This document shows positions 54,942-63,296 of a stretch of 64,000 nucleotides of DNA, piece by piece (within the stretch, counting starts at the first letter, position 1; every line of letters begins with the position of its first letter). Below the pieces are notes generated by a model, which did not search any database, was not told the DNA's origin, and worked only from the letters and a program-made list of their open reading frames with translations. This DNA is from JBFJKD01 sp038106145 (GTDB lineage Bacteria; Pseudomonadota; Gammaproteobacteria; Pseudomonadales; Porticoccaceae), in NCBI GenBank assembly GCA_038106145.1, contig JAYODD010000004.1, positions 124,001 through 188,000 on the forward strand. Direction: 5' to 3'. A program made the position numbers and the translations under genes.

Positions 54942-56327
54942 ATGCAAGAAACCGAAAGCAAACTCAATCACTGGCTGCACCACCCATCCACGCTCTTCCG
55001 TGGCATCGTGCTGATCGGCGTGCTGGCCACGATCTTTGCGACCTACTCCGGGGTTGGCGCGCTCAATCCGGGACCGACACTGGGCATGGGGGCCGCCGTT
55101 TTGTATTTCGTGGTTTCTCTGAGCATTCTCAAAATTTTTGCTTACGACGATCACGGATTTGCCACCGCCTTACGGCTGATCGCCCTCGGCGATGCATTTT
55201 TGCTCGGCGTCTTTATCGCCATGATCAATTTCAATTTTTTACCCCTGATCATGTTTTTTATGGTTATACAATGCGACGCCCTGCGTGCCGGTGGTCGCGA
55301 AAAATGGTTCGAACACAATATCGCATTCGCCGCTGGCATCCTCGTTGTGGTGGCGCTCGGCCACCCCACCTGGCAGGTGGATCTGCAGCAGCCGGTAAAC
55401 CTGGTGGGACTGGGCGCATTTGTCCTGTATTTTTCCCTGTACGCACTGCTGACATTCAAGGATGCCAACGGTCTCCGGCGACGGGTGGTTGATCTGGAAA
55501 AACTTCAGGTACAGCTGAAACTCAGGAATTACAAGCTATCCAAGTATCTGTCGCCTACTCTGCGCCAGGCTATTCAATCAGGTCGCGATGTAAAACTGGA
55601 AACACAGCGCAAGAAATTGGCAATATTTTTCTCTGACATCAAAGGGTTCAGTGAGCTTGCGGAGGAGATGGACGCGGACGCGCTGACCGCCCTGCTCAAC
55701 AACTATCTGACCGAAATGTCCGAAATAGCGCTGCAATACGGCGGTACTATCGATAAATTTATCGGGGACGCCATCATGGTATTTTTTGGCGACCCCACCA
55801 GCAAGGGACCAAAACTGGACAGCGTGGCCTGTGTCAGCATGGCGATTGCCATGAAAAAACGCATGAAAGAATTACAATTACGCTGGCTTAATCAGGGCAT
55901 TCAAAAACCCCTGGAAATACGCATGGGCATTAACGTGGGGTATTGTACCGTGGGTAATTTCGGCACGGAAAACCGCCTCGACTACACCCTGCTTGGCACG
56001 GAAGTTAATCTTACCAGCCGTCTCGAGTCAGCAGCAGAAGCGGGGGAAATTCTGATCTCCCATGAAACCTACATGCTGGTTAAAGACGTGATCATGTGCC
56101 GGGACCGGGGTGAAATCACCGTCAAGGGATTTCAACATCCGGTCAAAGTCTATTCGGTGGTTGATTTGCGCAAGAACATGGGCAAGGACCAGAATTATTT
56201 TGAGCACTCTACCGAGGGATTTTCCATCTACATGGATCTGGATAAAATCCGTAATTACGACAAGGATAAAGTATTACACGCCCTGGAACACGCCCACGAG
56301 CATCTCAAGCAAAAGACTATCATATAA
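54942..56327 (+). CDS. Membrane class III adenylate cyclase
   Basis: About 461 residues. Five or six membrane helices (residues about 15-180) precede a short coiled segment and a C-terminal class III cyclase domain. Both metal Asp are present (FFSDIKGFSEL and FIGDAIMVFFGD), with Lys in TIDKFIGD and Asp in LDYTLLG for adenine specificity and the Asn/Arg pair of TEVNLTSRLES. An active ATP cyclase is therefore expected. Start uncertain: a GTG at 54858 adds 28 residues, but the ATG at 54942 gives a better N-terminus; neither has a strong ribosome site. Nothing else is seen in the 254 bases upstream. Confidence 0.9.
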   Translation: MQETESKLNHWLHHPSTLFRGIVLIGVLATIFATYSGVGALNPGPTLGMGAAVLYFVVSLSILKIFAYDDHGFATALRLIALGDAFLLGVFIAMINFNFLPLIMFFMVIQCDALRAGGREKWFEHNIAFAAGILVVVALGHPTWQVDLQQPVNLVGLGAFVLYFSLYALLTFKDANGLRRRVVDLEKLQVQLKLRNYKLSKYLSPTLRQAIQSGRDVKLETQRKKLAIFFSDIKGFSELAEEMDADALTALLNNYLTEMSEIALQYGGTIDKFIGDAIMVFFGDPTSKGPKLDSVACVSMAIAMKKRMKELQLRWLNQGIQKPLEIRMGINVGYCTVGNFGTENRLDYTLLGTEVNLTSRLESAAEAGEILISHETYMLVKDVIMCRDRGEITVKGFQHPVKVYSVVDLRKNMGKDQNYFEHSTEGFSIYMDLDKIRNYDKDKVLHALEHAHEHLKQKTII

Positions 56328-56343
56328 CCCCATTCCCCGTCCG

Positions 56344-57180
56344 CTACTGGCGCACCTGGCGTACGCCAGGGCCTGCTGAATCATCTCCGTTCGCGCCACC
56401 GACGGTGGTGCGCAATGGATTTATGTCAATGCCGCCACGACGGGTATACCGCGCGTAGACCCGCAACTGTTGCGGCTGGCAGCGGCGTTGAATATCGAGA
56501 AATATCCGCTCGACGCAATGTTCGTGAAAGTCGGCATGATTGCGAAACGAAACGATATAACGCAACAGACCGGCATGGTCGATAGCCCTGCCGCGATAAC
56601 TGATCTGAATACTCCCCCAGTCCGGTTGGCCGGTGGCCGGACAATTGGATTTAAGTAAGTCGCTGTACAACGTTTCCGATTGAAGAGTCTCTCCACACAC
56701 ACTAAGCAAGTCCGCGTTGGGCTGGTAATCGGTGCAGGTTACCGCCAGATTATCGAGGCACTGCCCGGAAAAACCTCCACCAGAGCGACTTTGATAATCC
56801 GCTAGCGTAAACAACGCGACATCAACATCACCGGCACATGCGGCGCGCAGATCGCGGGCGATAGTCCCTTCAATTTCCGAGCGATCGGCAAAACACTGCT
56901 GATTCAGGGAGTTGAGGTATAATTTCAGGGATTTTGACTCGATTAAAAAGGTGGAATCGCAGGCGATAGCAAACTCGCCAATGGCCACCTGTGGTTTGCC
57001 CAGATTATCCAGCCAGGAAATTTCGTAAGCGGTCCACAAATCCACGCCGCTAAACGGCAACGTTGCCACAATATTTAGCGCGCTCCTGCCGGTAGCACGC
57101 GGCAGGGGACACAGCAGCGCTGGATCGTAGTGCAGTGGATATTGGCTAAATTTCCCCAGCGGGGTACGTTCCTCGTGCAC
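56344..57180 (-). CDS. queF: NADPH-dependent 7-cyano-7-deazaguanine reductase QueF
   Basis: 278 residues. Reduces preQ0 nitrile to preQ1 amine in queuosine synthesis. The catalytic Cys is in LKSNCPATGQPDWGS; ESKSLKLYLNSLNQ and VDLWTAYEISWL are typical of the long, two-domain QueF of gammaproteobacteria (E. coli 282 residues). The GTG at 57180 is chosen because it matches the family N-terminus and follows the permease stop; the longer frame overlaps that gene. It ends 16 bases from the convergent cyclase. Confidence 0.96.
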   Translation of the reverse strand: MHEERTPLGKFSQYPLHYDPALLCPLPRATGRSALNIVATLPFSGVDLWTAYEISWLDNLGKPQVAIGEFAIACDSTFLIESKSLKLYLNSLNQQCFADRSEIEGTIARDLRAACAGDVDVALFTLADYQSRSGGGFSGQCLDNLAVTCTDYQPNADLLSVCGETLQSETLYSDLLKSNCPATGQPDWGSIQISYRGRAIDHAGLLRYIVSFRNHADFHEHCVERIFLDIQRRCQPQQLRVYARYTRRGGIDINPLRTTVGGANGDDSAGPGVRQVRQ

Positions 57181-57182
57181 CG

Positions 57183-57956
57183 TCAGGCTCTCAGACGCTT
57201 GCCTTTGGCAAGCAAGTACAGGGAAAACGCAAACAACGCGACAATAAAGCTGCAAATAATGGCAAAGGCAAAGCCAATATGAATGTCCGACACCCCCAGC
57301 AGGCCGTGGCGAAAGGCATTCACCATATATAAAACCGGGTTGGCCATGGACACCTTTTGCCAAAAGGATGGCAACAGATCAATGGAATAAAAAACGCCAC
57401 CCAGATAGGTTAACGGCGTCAATACGAAAGTGGGAATTATTGATATGTCGTCAAAAGACTGAGCAAATACCGCATTGACCAGACCAGCAAGGGAAAACAG
57501 TACGGAAGTCAACACCACCACCGCCACCGTGATGGCCAAATGTTGTACATGCAGTTTGGTAAAAAACAGGGACAGTAAAGTTACTGTCAGACCCACCGCT
57601 AAACCGCGCGCCACACCGCCAACGACGAATCCCAGCAAAATAATATAATTGGGAACGGGAGATACCAATAACTCTTCGATGCTGCCGGAAAATTTATTGC
57701 CGAAAAATGACGACACAACGTTGCCGTAGGAATTTGTAATAACCGCCATCATGATCAAGCCAGGCACCACAAACTCCATATAACTAAAACCTGCCATCTG
57801 TCCGATACGCGGTCCGATCAACGTGCCAAAAATTATAAAATACAGCACGATGGTTATCGCTGGTGGCAATAAGGTCTGCTGCCATATGCGTAGAAAACGG
57901 CGCACCTCCTTGGCAACCAGAGTTGCAAAGGCAATCCACTGCTCCGCGTAACTCAT
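57183..57956 (-). CDS. ABC-2 type transporter permease (YadH-like)
   Basis: 257 residues with six membrane helices (LPPAITIVLYFIIFGTLIGP at the first, LVSPVPNYIILLGFVVGGVA in the middle). ABC-2 fold as in E. coli YadH. The ATG overlaps the ATP-binding gene stop by four bases. The transported substrate is unknown; the pair YadGH-like is common in Proteobacteria. Confidence 0.92.
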   Translation of the reverse strand: MSYAEQWIAFATLVAKEVRRFLRIWQQTLLPPAITIVLYFIIFGTLIGPRIGQMAGFSYMEFVVPGLIMMAVITNSYGNVVSSFFGNKFSGSIEELLVSPVPNYIILLGFVVGGVARGLAVGLTVTLLSLFFTKLHVQHLAITVAVVVLTSVLFSLAGLVNAVFAQSFDDISIIPTFVLTPLTYLGGVFYSIDLLPSFWQKVSMANPVLYMVNAFRHGLLGVSDIHIGFAFAIICSFIVALFAFSLYLLAKGKRLRA

Positions 57957-58915
57957 CGCCCGCCCCCAACATCAATGCCAGTGCCCTGCACCATGGATAC
58001 AAACAGTTCTTCAAGACGGTTGGCCTTGTTGCGCATACTGACTACGTGAATGCCCAATACATCGAGGGCGGCAAATAGCGCGTTGATCGATTGTGACTTT
58101 TCCACCTCCACCTCGAAGCTGTGTTGATCCAGCAACTTGCCAGGGTATCCGGGTATTTCTGGAAAAGCGCTGAGTGTCTCCCGGGTATCGAGTATGAACA
58201 CTTCCCTGTTAAGCGTGGTTAGCAAAGCGCGGACGCTGGTATTTTGTACGATCATGCCGCGGTCAATTATCGCAACATTGCGACACAGACTTTCAGCCTC
58301 CTCGAGATAGTGCGTGGTCAATATAATAGTGGTACCGCTAGCATTGATGTCTTTTAAAAACTGCCACATGGAACGGCGCAGTTCAATATCCACACCCGCC
58401 GTGGGTTCATCGAGAATTAGTAATTTGGGCTCGTGCACCAGCGCCCGCGCAATCATCAGGCGGCGTTTCATGCCGCCCGACAACAACCGTGCCTGTTGCT
58501 CCCGCTTGTCCCATAAACCGAGGCGCCGCAGATATTGCTCGGCACGCTGCGCGGCCAATTTGCGAGGTAAACCGTAATAGCCGCCCTGGGTGACGACAAT
58601 ATCGAACACTTTTTCAAATTGATTAAAATTAAATTCCTGAGGCACCAACCCGAGATCGTGTTTGGCCAGGGAAAAATGTGTGTCGATGTTGGTGCCAAAT
58701 ATTTCCACTTGGCCAGCGGTTTTGCGCACCAGGGAGCACAGTATGCCGATGGTGGTGGATTTGCCAGCGCCATTGGGGCCGAGCAGCGCAAAAAAATCCC
58801 CCTGCCGCACCTCCAGGGAGATGCCCTTCAGGGCCTCGTGACCATTATCGTAGACTTTGCTGAGATGGTTAATCAGTAGTGCTGGTATACCCATAAGACC
58901 CACAGTGCCATGCAT
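57953..58915 (-). CDS. ABC transporter ATP-binding protein (YadG-like)
   Basis: 320 residues. Walker A LLGPNGAGKST, Q-loop in LVPQEFNFNQFEKV, signature LLSGGMKRRLMIARAL, Walker B LLILDEPTAGVD, H-loop in LTTHYLEEAE. The C-terminal extra domain is typical of ABC-2 drug or lipid exporters. Start at 58915 or the ATG 21 bases later. Forms an operon with the permease and possibly queF. Confidence 0.95.
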   Translation of the reverse strand: MHGTVGLMGIPALLINHLSKVYDNGHEALKGISLEVRQGDFFALLGPNGAGKSTTIGILCSLVRKTAGQVEIFGTNIDTHFSLAKHDLGLVPQEFNFNQFEKVFDIVVTQGGYYGLPRKLAAQRAEQYLRRLGLWDKREQQARLLSGGMKRRLMIARALVHEPKLLILDEPTAGVDIELRRSMWQFLKDINASGTTIILTTHYLEEAESLCRNVAIIDRGMIVQNTSVRALLTTLNREVFILDTRETLSAFPEIPGYPGKLLDQHSFEVEVEKSQSINALFAALDVLGIHVVSMRNKANRLEELFVSMVQGTGIDVGGGR

Positions 58916-58980
58916 CTCTTGTGACCGCGCAAAGGACGCGCCCGGTGTGACAGTCTATTATAGCTGGCAGGCAGAGTGTA

Positions 58981-59013
58981 AAAAAAAGGCGCAGAACTCG
59001 GTGAGCTGCGCCT
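58981..59013 (-). terminator. Rho-independent terminator of the tRNA operon
   Basis: Minus strand: AGGCGCAG (59006-59013) and CTGCGCCT (58987-58994) form a perfect 8-bp stem with an 11-base loop, followed by a run of at least seven T. It lies 7 bases after the tRNA-Gly CCA. Confidence 0.9.
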
Positions 59014-59020
59014 CTGCGAC

Positions 59021-59096
59021 TGGAGCGGGAAACCGGGTTCGAACCGGCGACCTCAACCTTGGCAAGGTTGCGCTCTACCAACTGAGCTATTCCCGC
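59021..59096 (-). tRNA. tRNA-Gly (anticodon GCC)
   Basis: 76 bases with encoded CCA. Acceptor stem GCGGGAA pairs with TTCCCGC; TTCGAACC of the T arm and the loop CTTGCCAAG give anticodon GCC. Confidence 0.97.
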
Positions 59097-59139
59097 TAAA
59101 CCCGACCTGAAATTTCGTAACATTTCAGCACGGTCGAAA

Positions 59140-59215
59140 TGGCGTCCCGTAGGGGAGTCGAACCCCTGTTACCGCCGTGAAAGGGCGGTGTCCTAGGCCT
59201 CTAGACGAACGGGAC
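59140..59215 (-). tRNA. tRNA-Glu (anticodon TTC)
   Basis: 76 bases with encoded CCA. Acceptor stem GTCCCGT pairs with ACGGGAC; the anticodon loop CTTTCAC gives TTC, and the T loop is TTCGACTC. Transcribed first of the pair, 43 bases before tRNA-Gly. Confidence 0.97.
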
Positions 59216-59263
59216 TTGGTACCCTCCGCAAGTCAAGAAATCCTGACAACGAGAGAGGCGCGC

Positions 59264-59292
59264 ATTCTAGGAATACTGCCCCACACTGTCAA
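59264..59292 (-). promoter_or_regulatory. Strong sigma70 promoter of the tRNA-Glu/tRNA-Gly operon
   Basis: Minus strand: consensus TTGACA (59287-59292), 17-base spacer, TAGAAT (59264-59269). The bases after the -10 are GC-rich (GCGCGCC), a discriminator typical of stringently controlled stable-RNA promoters. About 50 bases upstream of tRNA-Glu. Confidence 0.88.
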
Positions 59293-59308
59293 GTCCGGCC
59301 TGTCCGGA

Positions 59309-60058
59309 TTATTCGAACCTGGCGGCCAGCTCTGCCAGTACGCTGCGCACCCGGGCGCCATTCACCCCTAAATCGCTGACGCCGAGGCGGGACGCCGAAC
59401 GCATATCCACCTCGGCCCCTTCACCGCGCGGCCGCACGCGAATAACCATATCATCCTTGAAACCAAACAGCGGCGTCGTGGCCACCGCCTCCACCTGCCG
59501 AGTACGCTCCTGCTGTGGTACACCTTCTTCACCAAACGCGGTTTCCCCGGACACACGCCAGCCCCGCTCGCCGATTATTTCGAGCACCGTGGCGTACACC
59601 GCGGTCGCCGGGGCCGTAAGCTGCAGGGTCTTGATATCTGGATACCCTTGCCGCTGTAGCTCCGCCACCTCCGCGCCCGCATATACGAGGCTATTGTCCT
59701 CCGCGCGGCGCTGAATCTGGGCGAACTGATACAACGGCGGGCGCACAGTATCGGTGGTAATGTCGTGGATGGGCGGTGCCCGCAACCCCACGACGCCGAC
59801 GCGCGCGAGGACAATCACCACCGGGAGCGCGCACACCACCAACAGCAACAACCAGCGACCGGTATCCTCACCCCGCACCATGGCAACAAACACCGCGAAC
59901 CCCGCCGCCACAACCACCAGCGCACAGCCGAGTAAACCCAAGCCATAAGCGCCAAAGCTCACCCTGAAGGGTAACCACCCCAAGCGAAAACTCAGTACGC
60001 CCAACAGAATGACCAAAAAACTAATCCATCCGATACGATAAATCAGTGTGGTGATCAC
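59309..60058 (-). CDS. DUF1499 domain-containing membrane protein
   Basis: 249 residues. Four or so N-terminal membrane helices (ISFLVILLGVLSFRLGWLPF, ALVVVAAGFAVFVAM and LLLLVVCALPVVIVLARVGV) then a DUF1499 domain: LRAPPIHDITTDTVRPP and the C-terminal pattern DMVIRVRPRGEGAEVDMRS. Function unknown. It ends just beyond the tRNA promoter and starts 3 bases after the msrB stop, on the same strand, so the two may be co-transcribed. Confidence 0.88.
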   Translation of the reverse strand: MITTLIYRIGWISFLVILLGVLSFRLGWLPFRVSFGAYGLGLLGCALVVVAAGFAVFVAMVRGEDTGRWLLLLVVCALPVVIVLARVGVVGLRAPPIHDITTDTVRPPLYQFAQIQRRAEDNSLVYAGAEVAELQRQGYPDIKTLQLTAPATAVYATVLEIIGERGWRVSGETAFGEEGVPQQERTRQVEAVATTPLFGFKDDMVIRVRPRGEGAEVDMRSASRLGVSDLGVNGARVRSVLAELAARFE

Positions 60059-60060
60059 CG

Positions 60061-60462
60061 TTACTCCCCTTGTTTGACTAACAGCAGGGACAGGGAGTTA
60101 ACACAATAACGCAGACCCGTCGGCTGGGGGCCATCTGCAAACACGTGGCCCAGGTGGGAACCACAACGGCTACAGGTAATTTCCACGCGGCGCATGCCCA
60201 GACTATCGTCTGCCTCTTCCTGAATACTGGCCTTATCGATCGCCTGATAAAAACTCGGCCAGCCGCTGCCAGAATCATATTTGGTGGCGGCATCAAACAA
60301 CGGCGCCGCACAACAGACGCAGGTATACACCCCGGGGGAAGTCTCATGGTAATACGCGCCGCTGAAGGGCCGCTCCGTACCCTTGCCCCGGCACACCTGA
60401 AATTGCTCGGGCGTCAGCTTATTGCGCCAGTAGTGTTCATCTTTCATTCGCCAGTTGTCCAT
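60061..60462 (-). CDS. msrB: Peptide methionine (R)-S-oxide reductase MsrB
   Basis: 133 residues. Reduces the R-epimer of methionine sulfoxide. The zinc Cys pairs CVCC and CSRCGSHLGHVF are present, as is the catalytic Cys in LRYCVNSLSL. Typical N-terminus DEHYWRNKLTPEQF. The ATG has GGAGG 5 bases upstream. Together with msrA at 5 kb it covers both sulfoxide epimers. It is divergent from alaA. Confidence 0.96.
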   Translation of the reverse strand: MDNWRMKDEHYWRNKLTPEQFQVCRGKGTERPFSGAYYHETSPGVYTCVCCAAPLFDAATKYDSGSGWPSFYQAIDKASIQEEADDSLGMRRVEITCSRCGSHLGHVFADGPQPTGLRYCVNSLSLLLVKQGE

Positions 60463-60612
60463 TCAAGCCTCCGGGTGGTCTTCACATGTACCCGCTGACC
60501 TGCGCGCCAGTCGGGATAATTTTTCACGGGCGTTGTATTTTCGGGTAGTCGTCAAACCCGGTATTTAAGCTACAATGTCATTTTTACGCGCCCCTGCAGG
60601 AATTGGCAAGCT

Positions 60613-61830
60613 ATGCAACATATTCAAAAATCGACCAAACTGGACAGCGTTTGTTACGACATTCGCGGTCCGGTTCTGGATCACGCCAATCGCCTCGAGG
60701 AGGAAGGGCACCGTATTCTCAAATTGAATATCGGCAACCCCGCGCCGTTTGGCTTTGAAGCGCCCGACGAAATTATTCAGGACGTCATCCACAACCTGGT
60801 AGCCGCCCAGGGCTACAGTCACTCCAAAGGGGTTTTCAGCGCGCGCAAAGCCGTCATGCAGCGCTGTCAGATTCAGGGCATCCCCGATGTGGAGATCGAG
60901 GATATCATTCTCGGCAATGGGGTCAGTGAACTTATCGTGATGTCGATGCAGGCTCTGCTCAACGATGGCGACGAAGTGTTGATCCCCTCCCCGGATTACC
61001 CGCTGTGGACCGCCGCTGTTAACCTCTCCGGCGGCCACCCGGTGCACTATCGCTGCGACGAAAAAAATAACTGGCAGCCGGATCTGGACGATATTCGCGC
61101 TAAAATCACCGACAAAACCCGCGGGATCGTGGTGATCAACCCCAACAATCCAACCGGCGCGGTATACAGCGAAGAGACCCTGAAAAAAATTGTCGCGCTC
61201 GCCCAGGAACACGGGTTAGTGATTCTTGCGGACGAGATTTACGATCGTATTCTGTTTGACGACGCTGTTCACGTACCCCTGGGCAGTATCGCCACCGATG
61301 TCCTGTGCGTTACTTTTAACGGACTTTCCAAAAACTACCGCCTCGCCGGATTTCGTTCCGGCTGGCTGATTATCAGTGGCGCCAAGCATCTGGCTCGCAA
61401 CTATATTCAGGGCATAGAAATGCTGGCCTCCATGCGCCTGTGTGCGAATGTGCCGGCGATGTACGCTATTCAGACCGCACTGGGCGGCTATCAAAGTATC
61501 GACGATCTGGTAAAACCCGGTGGCCGCTTCTACGAGCAGCGCGAACTGGCGTGGAATCTGGTCACCCAGATTCCCGGGGTCAGCTGTGTCAAGCCCAGCG
61601 GCGCGTTGTACCTGTTCCCCAGACTGGACCCGGAGGTTTACCCCATTCAAAACGACGAGCAGCTGATATTGGAGCTGTTGCTCCAGGAAAAGTTGCTGCT
61701 GGTACAGGGCACTGCATTTAACTGGATCGACGAACAACATTTTCGCATGGTATTTTTGCCTCGCGTGGACGAACTGGAAGATGCCATTGGCCGCCTCAGC
61801 GAATTTTTAAGGCGCTTGCGCCAGGGGTAA
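60613..61830 (+). CDS. alaA: Glutamate-pyruvate (alanine) aminotransferase AlaA
   Basis: 405 residues. Class I/II PLP aminotransferase that makes alanine from pyruvate. Typical AlaA N-terminus (SVCYDIRGPVLDHANRLEEE), ILGNGVSELI, the PLP-site INPNNPTGAVY and LADEIYDRI, and the PLP Lys in TFNGLSKNYRLAGFRSGW. 405 residues equals E. coli AlaA. Homologues of this length are sometimes annotated as aspartate aminotransferases, but the motifs favour AlaA. Confidence 0.93.
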   Translation: MQHIQKSTKLDSVCYDIRGPVLDHANRLEEEGHRILKLNIGNPAPFGFEAPDEIIQDVIHNLVAAQGYSHSKGVFSARKAVMQRCQIQGIPDVEIEDIILGNGVSELIVMSMQALLNDGDEVLIPSPDYPLWTAAVNLSGGHPVHYRCDEKNNWQPDLDDIRAKITDKTRGIVVINPNNPTGAVYSEETLKKIVALAQEHGLVILADEIYDRILFDDAVHVPLGSIATDVLCVTFNGLSKNYRLAGFRSGWLIISGAKHLARNYIQGIEMLASMRLCANVPAMYAIQTALGGYQSIDDLVKPGGRFYEQRELAWNLVTQIPGVSCVKPSGALYLFPRLDPEVYPIQNDEQLILELLLQEKLLLVQGTAFNWIDEQHFRMVFLPRVDELEDAIGRLSEFLRRLRQG

Positions 61831-61869
61831 ACCGCGTGCTGCAACAGACCAACACACAGAGCTGAAGTT

Positions 61870-62064
61870 ATGAGTGAAAAAATCGACACCGCGAAAAACA
61901 GCGATCGCAAGCAGGCAACCTGTGGTAATCAACCCGGTGCCGCACACCAGGTGACGGATTTTAACGGCGCGGCTCTGCTCGACGAAAACGGCAGGGAGAT
62001 CCCCATTACCGAAACTATGGTGCAAAAAGCTATTGCGAAGCTGGAACCACCCGACGACAACTAA
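61870..62064 (+). CDS. Small conserved protein (PA1571-like)
   Basis: 64 residues, no membrane segment or Cys cluster. The C-terminal core LDENGREIPITETMVQKAI resembles the short Pseudomonas PA1571-type proteins of unknown function, which share this ENGREIPIT motif. It lies 39 bases after alaA and is likely co-transcribed. Codon use is normal. Its resemblance to PA1571 is from memory and a database search would settle it. Confidence 0.65.
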   Translation: MSEKIDTAKNSDRKQATCGNQPGAAHQVTDFNGAALLDENGREIPITETMVQKAIAKLEPPDDN

Positions 62065-62111
62065 GCACCTGCCCACCGCAGTTTCAAACTCGGCCCCACG
62101 GCACCGTTTGT

Positions 62112-63227
62112 TTAGTGTTGGTCTTCACCCGTCACCGTAAAGCCAACCGCCCTCAGCTCCATTGCCAACGCTGAATCATTGCCCGCAGATGTACGGTAAT
62201 AACTGAATTCACGGCGTTGTGCGCCCTGCCGTCGCAACTGATCAAACGCCGCGCCAACGTCGATATTCGGTTGCGTCAAGGTTGTTAGCATACGCTGGTG
62301 GTCGCGACCAATATCCCAGGTGGACACAACGGTTGTGGTCAAATCTATCCCCACCGTCGCGGCCACCAAACCCACCTCGGTTGGCTGCTGATCAGGGATC
62401 ACTTTGCATCCCCGCCACCGGCAAAAGGCGTCGCGAATGGCCAGGGTACCGGCTAATCTGCCCTCGACACTGTACCCAGCAATATGGGGTGTACCCAGCA
62501 GGACTTTGCGCAGCAGTTCGCGATCAATATCGGGCTCGGATTCCCACACATCGAGGATTGCCCCTAAATCGGCGCCACTGAGCAAATGCTCCCGCAACGC
62601 GACGTTATCAATCACCGCCCCGCGCCCGGCGTTAAGCAGTACGGTGCCCGGCGCCAGCCGCTCCAGAATCTGTCGATTGAACAGGTGCCAGGTGGGATGC
62701 GGTCCACTGCGGGTCAACGGGGTGTGCAGACAAATAATTTCGCAACTGAGAATTTCGTCGAAACCCACTTGATCGGCGATGCCCTCTCCCTCGAGAAACG
62801 GGTCGTACACCCGACAGGCTATCCCGAGCTGCGTCAGACAGCGATACAGGCGCCCACCCACCTGTCCGCAGCCCACAATACCAACCGTGCGCTGGCGCCA
62901 GCCTGGAACACCGGCGCTGAGCGCGGCGATAACGTATTGCACCACCGCCCAGGCATTGCATCCCGGCGCGTTGGCGAACTCGATACCCCGCGCCGCCAGA
63001 TACCCCTGATCGACGTGGTCCGCACCGCTGGTGGCACTGCCAACAAATTTCACACCGCTGTTTTCCAACAGCGTGGCGTCCACCCGGGTTACCGAACGCA
63101 CCAGCAGCGCGTCGGCGCCACTCAGATCGGTCGCGCAAATTTCCCTGCCCCGCAGGGTCACCACCTCGCCAAAGGGGGCGAATAATTCGCGCACCTTGAC
63201 CATAGCCTCGTCCGCTGCGATTTTCAT
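62112..63227 (-). CDS. pdxB: 4-phosphoerythronate dehydrogenase PdxB
   Basis: 371 residues. NAD enzyme of pyridoxal 5-phosphate synthesis. N-terminus MKIAADEAMVKVRELF, Rossmann motif VGIVGCGQVGGRL, catalytic Arg/Glu/His region with LLNAGRGAVIDNVAL and ILDVWESEP, then GTPHIAGYSVEGRLAGT. The C-terminal 90 residues are the PdxB dimerisation domain, which separates it from other 2-hydroxyacid dehydrogenases. Convergent with the small protein gene. Confidence 0.95.
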   Translation of the reverse strand: MKIAADEAMVKVRELFAPFGEVVTLRGREICATDLSGADALLVRSVTRVDATLLENSGVKFVGSATSGADHVDQGYLAARGIEFANAPGCNAWAVVQYVIAALSAGVPGWRQRTVGIVGCGQVGGRLYRCLTQLGIACRVYDPFLEGEGIADQVGFDEILSCEIICLHTPLTRSGPHPTWHLFNRQILERLAPGTVLLNAGRGAVIDNVALREHLLSGADLGAILDVWESEPDIDRELLRKVLLGTPHIAGYSVEGRLAGTLAIRDAFCRWRGCKVIPDQQPTEVGLVAATVGIDLTTTVVSTWDIGRDHQRMLTTLTQPNIDVGAAFDQLRRQGAQRREFSYYRTSAGNDSALAMELRAVGFTVTGEDQH

Positions 63228-63296
63228 CCCCCATGCCCCCGTCGCCGATGCGAAGGAAATGGCATCCCACGCACCCCGTCCGGTCGGCGCAACTGA

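Noticed and set aside
59293..59308. Short inverted repeat TCCGG/CCGGA after the DUF1499 gene
   Set aside because: Five-base stem without a T tract, directly before the tRNA promoter; too weak to call a terminator.
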